The notes beneath the pieces were generated by a model that searched no databases, was not told the origin of the DNA, and saw only the letters and a list, made by a program, of their open reading frames with translations. DNA of 21,069 nucleotides from Reticulomyxa filosa (Eukaryota; Foraminifera; Reticulomyxidae), in the NCBI GenBank assembly GCA_000512085.1, contig ASPP01020041.1:1-21069 (forward strand). The letters run 5' to 3'. Both the position numbers and the translations under genes were made by a program. Positions 19,059 through 21,069 of the stretch are shown here, one piece after another (the first letter of the stretch is position 1; each line of letters begins with the position of its first letter).

Positions 19059-20716
19059 ATGTCTATGGATGTTGATCAACCACAACAACCAACTGAACCA
19101 AAGCCCAATGACACTGATCAAGACAAAGAAATGGCCGAAAAAGTTGTGAAAGAGGATAAGTCAACGAAGCAAAAAGAAGCACAGCAAAGCAAGGAGAAAA
19201 CCCCAACAAAAACGCACAAAGGTCACAGCAAAGATAATAAAGAGAAAGGTGATCAAGGAAAGCAATCCCACAAGCAAAAAGACAAAGAGAACCGTGGTGG
19301 TTCAAGTTCTCGCAGTAGAAGTCATAGCCGAAAGCGAAGCAGCAAACTAGCCACAAGCAAAAAAAAGTGTGTTTTTTTTTTTTTTGGAAAAAACAACAAT
19401 CCCGAAATTGCGCAAAAAAAAAAAAAAAGATCATCACACAAGTCACGTGGAAGTGGATCGAGTTCGCGTTCACGCAGCCATTCTCGTTCGCATCATATTC
19501 GTTATAGTCTGGCGTCGATCAACGACAGTCACAGGTACCGAAAAGACCGTCGAAGAGACCGCAATCGCCACGGGAACAGCCGTAGTCGCAGCCGCCATCG
19601 AAGCCGCAGTAGAAGTAGGAGCAGAAGCAAAAGCAAGAACAGCAGCGGCAGCAGTGCGAGTCGAAGTAGCCGTCCTTCCAGGTCACACAAGGAAAGAAAA
19701 GAAAAAGGACACAAGCATAAATCCAAAGATAAGGAGAAAAACAAATCGAAAACCAGTGACAAAAAGAGAGAGAAAGACAAGGATAAAGACAAAAGAAAGG
19801 AATCAAAAGATGAAAGAAAAGGCTATGACCAAAACGTTACGAACAATGACGCAATAGCAAACTCCAATGGCACTTTGGGAAATGAAAAAAATAAAGATGT
19901 GAACGGAAGTGACAAACATATGCCCAACTCTTCCAATGGCACAAGTAAAGATAATAAAGACTTGAATAATAGTTCCAATGCCAATGGTGGTAATACCACA
20001 AATAATAGTTCTGCTGGATCTTCTTCCCACGCGCTTCCACATAACCTCTTTAGTGCGGCTGCCAAGCCCGCTTTGCTGATGCCAAACCCGGCAACTCTTG
20101 CTGCCTTTAGTAATCCACTGCTTGGTAGCTTGGCTGGATTGAATATGGCCGCTGTAAACCCCTTTGGGTTAATGAACCCTTTGCTCAATCCTCTTTTGTT
20201 GCTACAAAACTCCATGGCCAATCCTTTGGCTTCCTTACCCTCCACCGATGGCAATGCCTCAAATGCTCCAATGCCAGGTTTGTTGTTCGTCTCTTTGTGT
20301 TGATGACGCGGCTAGTTCGTTGTTTGCTATGCTTGGAATAGGGGTGGTAAAGGAACAAATGGAAGCAATGTATCCACAAATGACAAGACCCGCCAGAAGA
20401 CTTTATGTTGGAAATTTGCCAATTGATATGCCTTTCACAGAACAAATACTATGTGAATTTTTTACTCAATGCTGCAAAGGCCTAGGGGTGAAAACACCTA
20501 ATCCAATATTGTCCATTTGGATTCATAGCGAACGTACGTTTGGTTTTATCGAATTGCGAAGTGTTCGTGACACAACACTCTGTTTGTCGTTGTTCGAAGG
20601 CTTGCAATTAGGAGGGCGTAATTTGCGCTTTGGTCGGCCCATGGACTACAAATTGCCGAGCGAAGAGCTGCGCACCTATTTGGTCCCAGGACCTGATTTA
20701 AATGATGAAAAAGATG
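19059..20716 (+). CDS. U2AF2: U2AF large subunit (U2AF65-like), 3' part unresolved
   Basis: U2AF65 binds the polypyrimidine tract and recruits U2 snRNP to the 3' splice site. Exons: 19059-19366, 19430-20277 and 20342 to about 20716. Both introns (63 and 64 bases) keep phase. I chose the ATG at 19059 (MSMDVDQPQQP) because the open frame upstream looks non-coding. The order is: a charged Lys/Glu/Gln leader, an RS region (SRSRSHSRKR, SRSRSRSRSKSK), a KDKDKDK-rich stretch, an Asn/Ser linker, and a Leu/Met/Asn/Pro-rich segment (NPFGLMNPLLNPLLLL). RRM1 follows, starting QMTRPARRLYVGNLP, with FGFIELRSVRDTT as RNP1 and GRPMDYKLP after it; this is the U2AF65 signature. No tryptophan precedes RRM1, so the usual U2AF35-binding motif is not visible. 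RRM2 and the C-terminal UHM are not intact in this window. Confidence 0.9.
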
Positions 20717-20801
20717 GTGTGCAAACTTTCTTTTTTTTTTTTTCCTTTTTTTTATCTTTTTTTGTTTGTTTGTTTTTTTGTGTTTGTATTTTGTCTTTTT
20801 G

Positions 20802-20881
20802 AATATGACTTCACTCCCATGGAAGAGCCTCTAATGAATCCAACAAATTTTAAAAATATTATCGCACAACACAAACATTAA
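20802..20881 (+). other. Candidate next exon of the U2AF gene
   Basis: In frame 2 this segment reads YDFTPMEEPLMNP then FKNIIAQHKH and a TAA at 20879-20881. Composition is protein-like and unlike the T-rich stretch 20720-20800. If that stretch is an intron starting GTGTGC at 20717, the phase is right for a join just after TTTTTG at 20801, but no AG acceptor is present. It could be a short C-terminus, or an inter-RRM linker ended by a sequence error. Confidence 0.35.
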
Positions 20882-21069
20882 ATATTACTTGCTTTCTTGA
20901 TTTTTTTTCTTTTTTTGTCATGTCCCCTCGACACTCTTTTTGATCGGTGATGTGCCACTTTCAAAAAAAATTATCAACGTAAAATGAAGGAAGAAAAAAA
21001 AAAAAGAATTATTTGCACTTAAACAACAACAATGGTTTTTTTTTATTTTTGTTTTTTTTTTTTTTTTTT
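20882..21069. other. T/A-run-rich window end
   Basis: Apart from the possible RRM2 segment, the last 188 bases consist of T runs, A runs (20990-21004) and a terminal poly(T) stretch from about 21049 to 21069. A homopolymer at the very end suggests that an assembly stopped here. No further gene is visible. Confidence 0.5.
20926..20990 (+). other. Possible start of U2AF RRM2
   Basis: In frame 0 this short segment reads TLFLIGDVPLSKKIINV. It resembles the first strand and helix start of RRM2 in U2AF65, where RNP2 has the form LFIGGLP followed by a charged helix. A GTAAAA donor-like sequence comes next. No canonical intron connects it to the segment at 20802-20881, and the window ends in poly(T) soon after, so it is only a candidate. 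Confidence 0.3.

Noticed and set aside
19519-19806. Leu/Cys-rich minus-strand open frames opposite the RS region
   Set aside because: They are antisense shadows of Ser-Arg and Lys-rich codons; repetitive Leu/Phe composition follows from the sense strand.
1-21069. CRISPR arrays, tRNA or rRNA genes, insertion sequences, viral or toxin genes
   Set aside because: I looked for regular spaced repeats, cloverleaf-like sequences, transposase or reverse-transcriptase motifs and terminal repeats and saw none; repeats are simple homopolymers or dinucleotides.

Overview
The window is eukaryotic nuclear DNA: AT-rich spacers, four intron-bearing protein genes, and introns made of homopolymers and (TA)n or TATG-type repeats. 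The protein set, the style of the introns and an IFT gene fit a protist such as the foraminiferan Reticulomyxa filosa. That name is an inference from general character, not a match I could run. I see no CRISPR, operon, tRNA, rRNA or mobile element.

Layout: (1) 1-865, AT-rich spacer. (2) 866-3630, plus strand, a six-exon gene for a roughly 743-residue protein with two RRM folds and an acidic then RG-rich tail; I do not recognise the family. (3) 3631-4267, spacer between convergent genes. (4) 6226-4268, minus strand, IFT74, a core intraflagellar-transport coiled-coil protein. (5) 6227-6658, spacer. (6) 18742-6659, minus strand, a 21-exon gene for a giant deubiquitinase of about 3,180 residues, closest to USP34 in the USP9X/USP24/USP34 group. 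(7) 18743-19058, a 316-base gap between divergent starts. (8) 19059 to the window end, plus strand, the large subunit of splicing factor U2AF (RS region and first RRM), with its 3' part unresolved at a poly(T) end.

Exon joins were worked out by hand from reading frame, phase and family similarity. The inferred donors are unusual: in the USP34-like gene 17 of 20 introns start GTT, three start GTG and none GTA. All three minus-strand and left-hand genes contain single-base frame breaks, mostly at short homopolymers, including one inside the catalytic cysteine box of the deubiquitinase. Because they occur in otherwise well-conserved genes, uncorrected sequence error is the simplest reading, but this needs raw reads or cDNA.

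The genes are housekeeping or cilium-related and do not form one pathway. I did not find convincing evidence for an undescribed system. The items most worth following are the splice-site pattern, the complementary T-run/A-run arms inside introns, the U2AF large subunit without a visible U2AF35-binding tryptophan, and the unassigned two-RRM protein.
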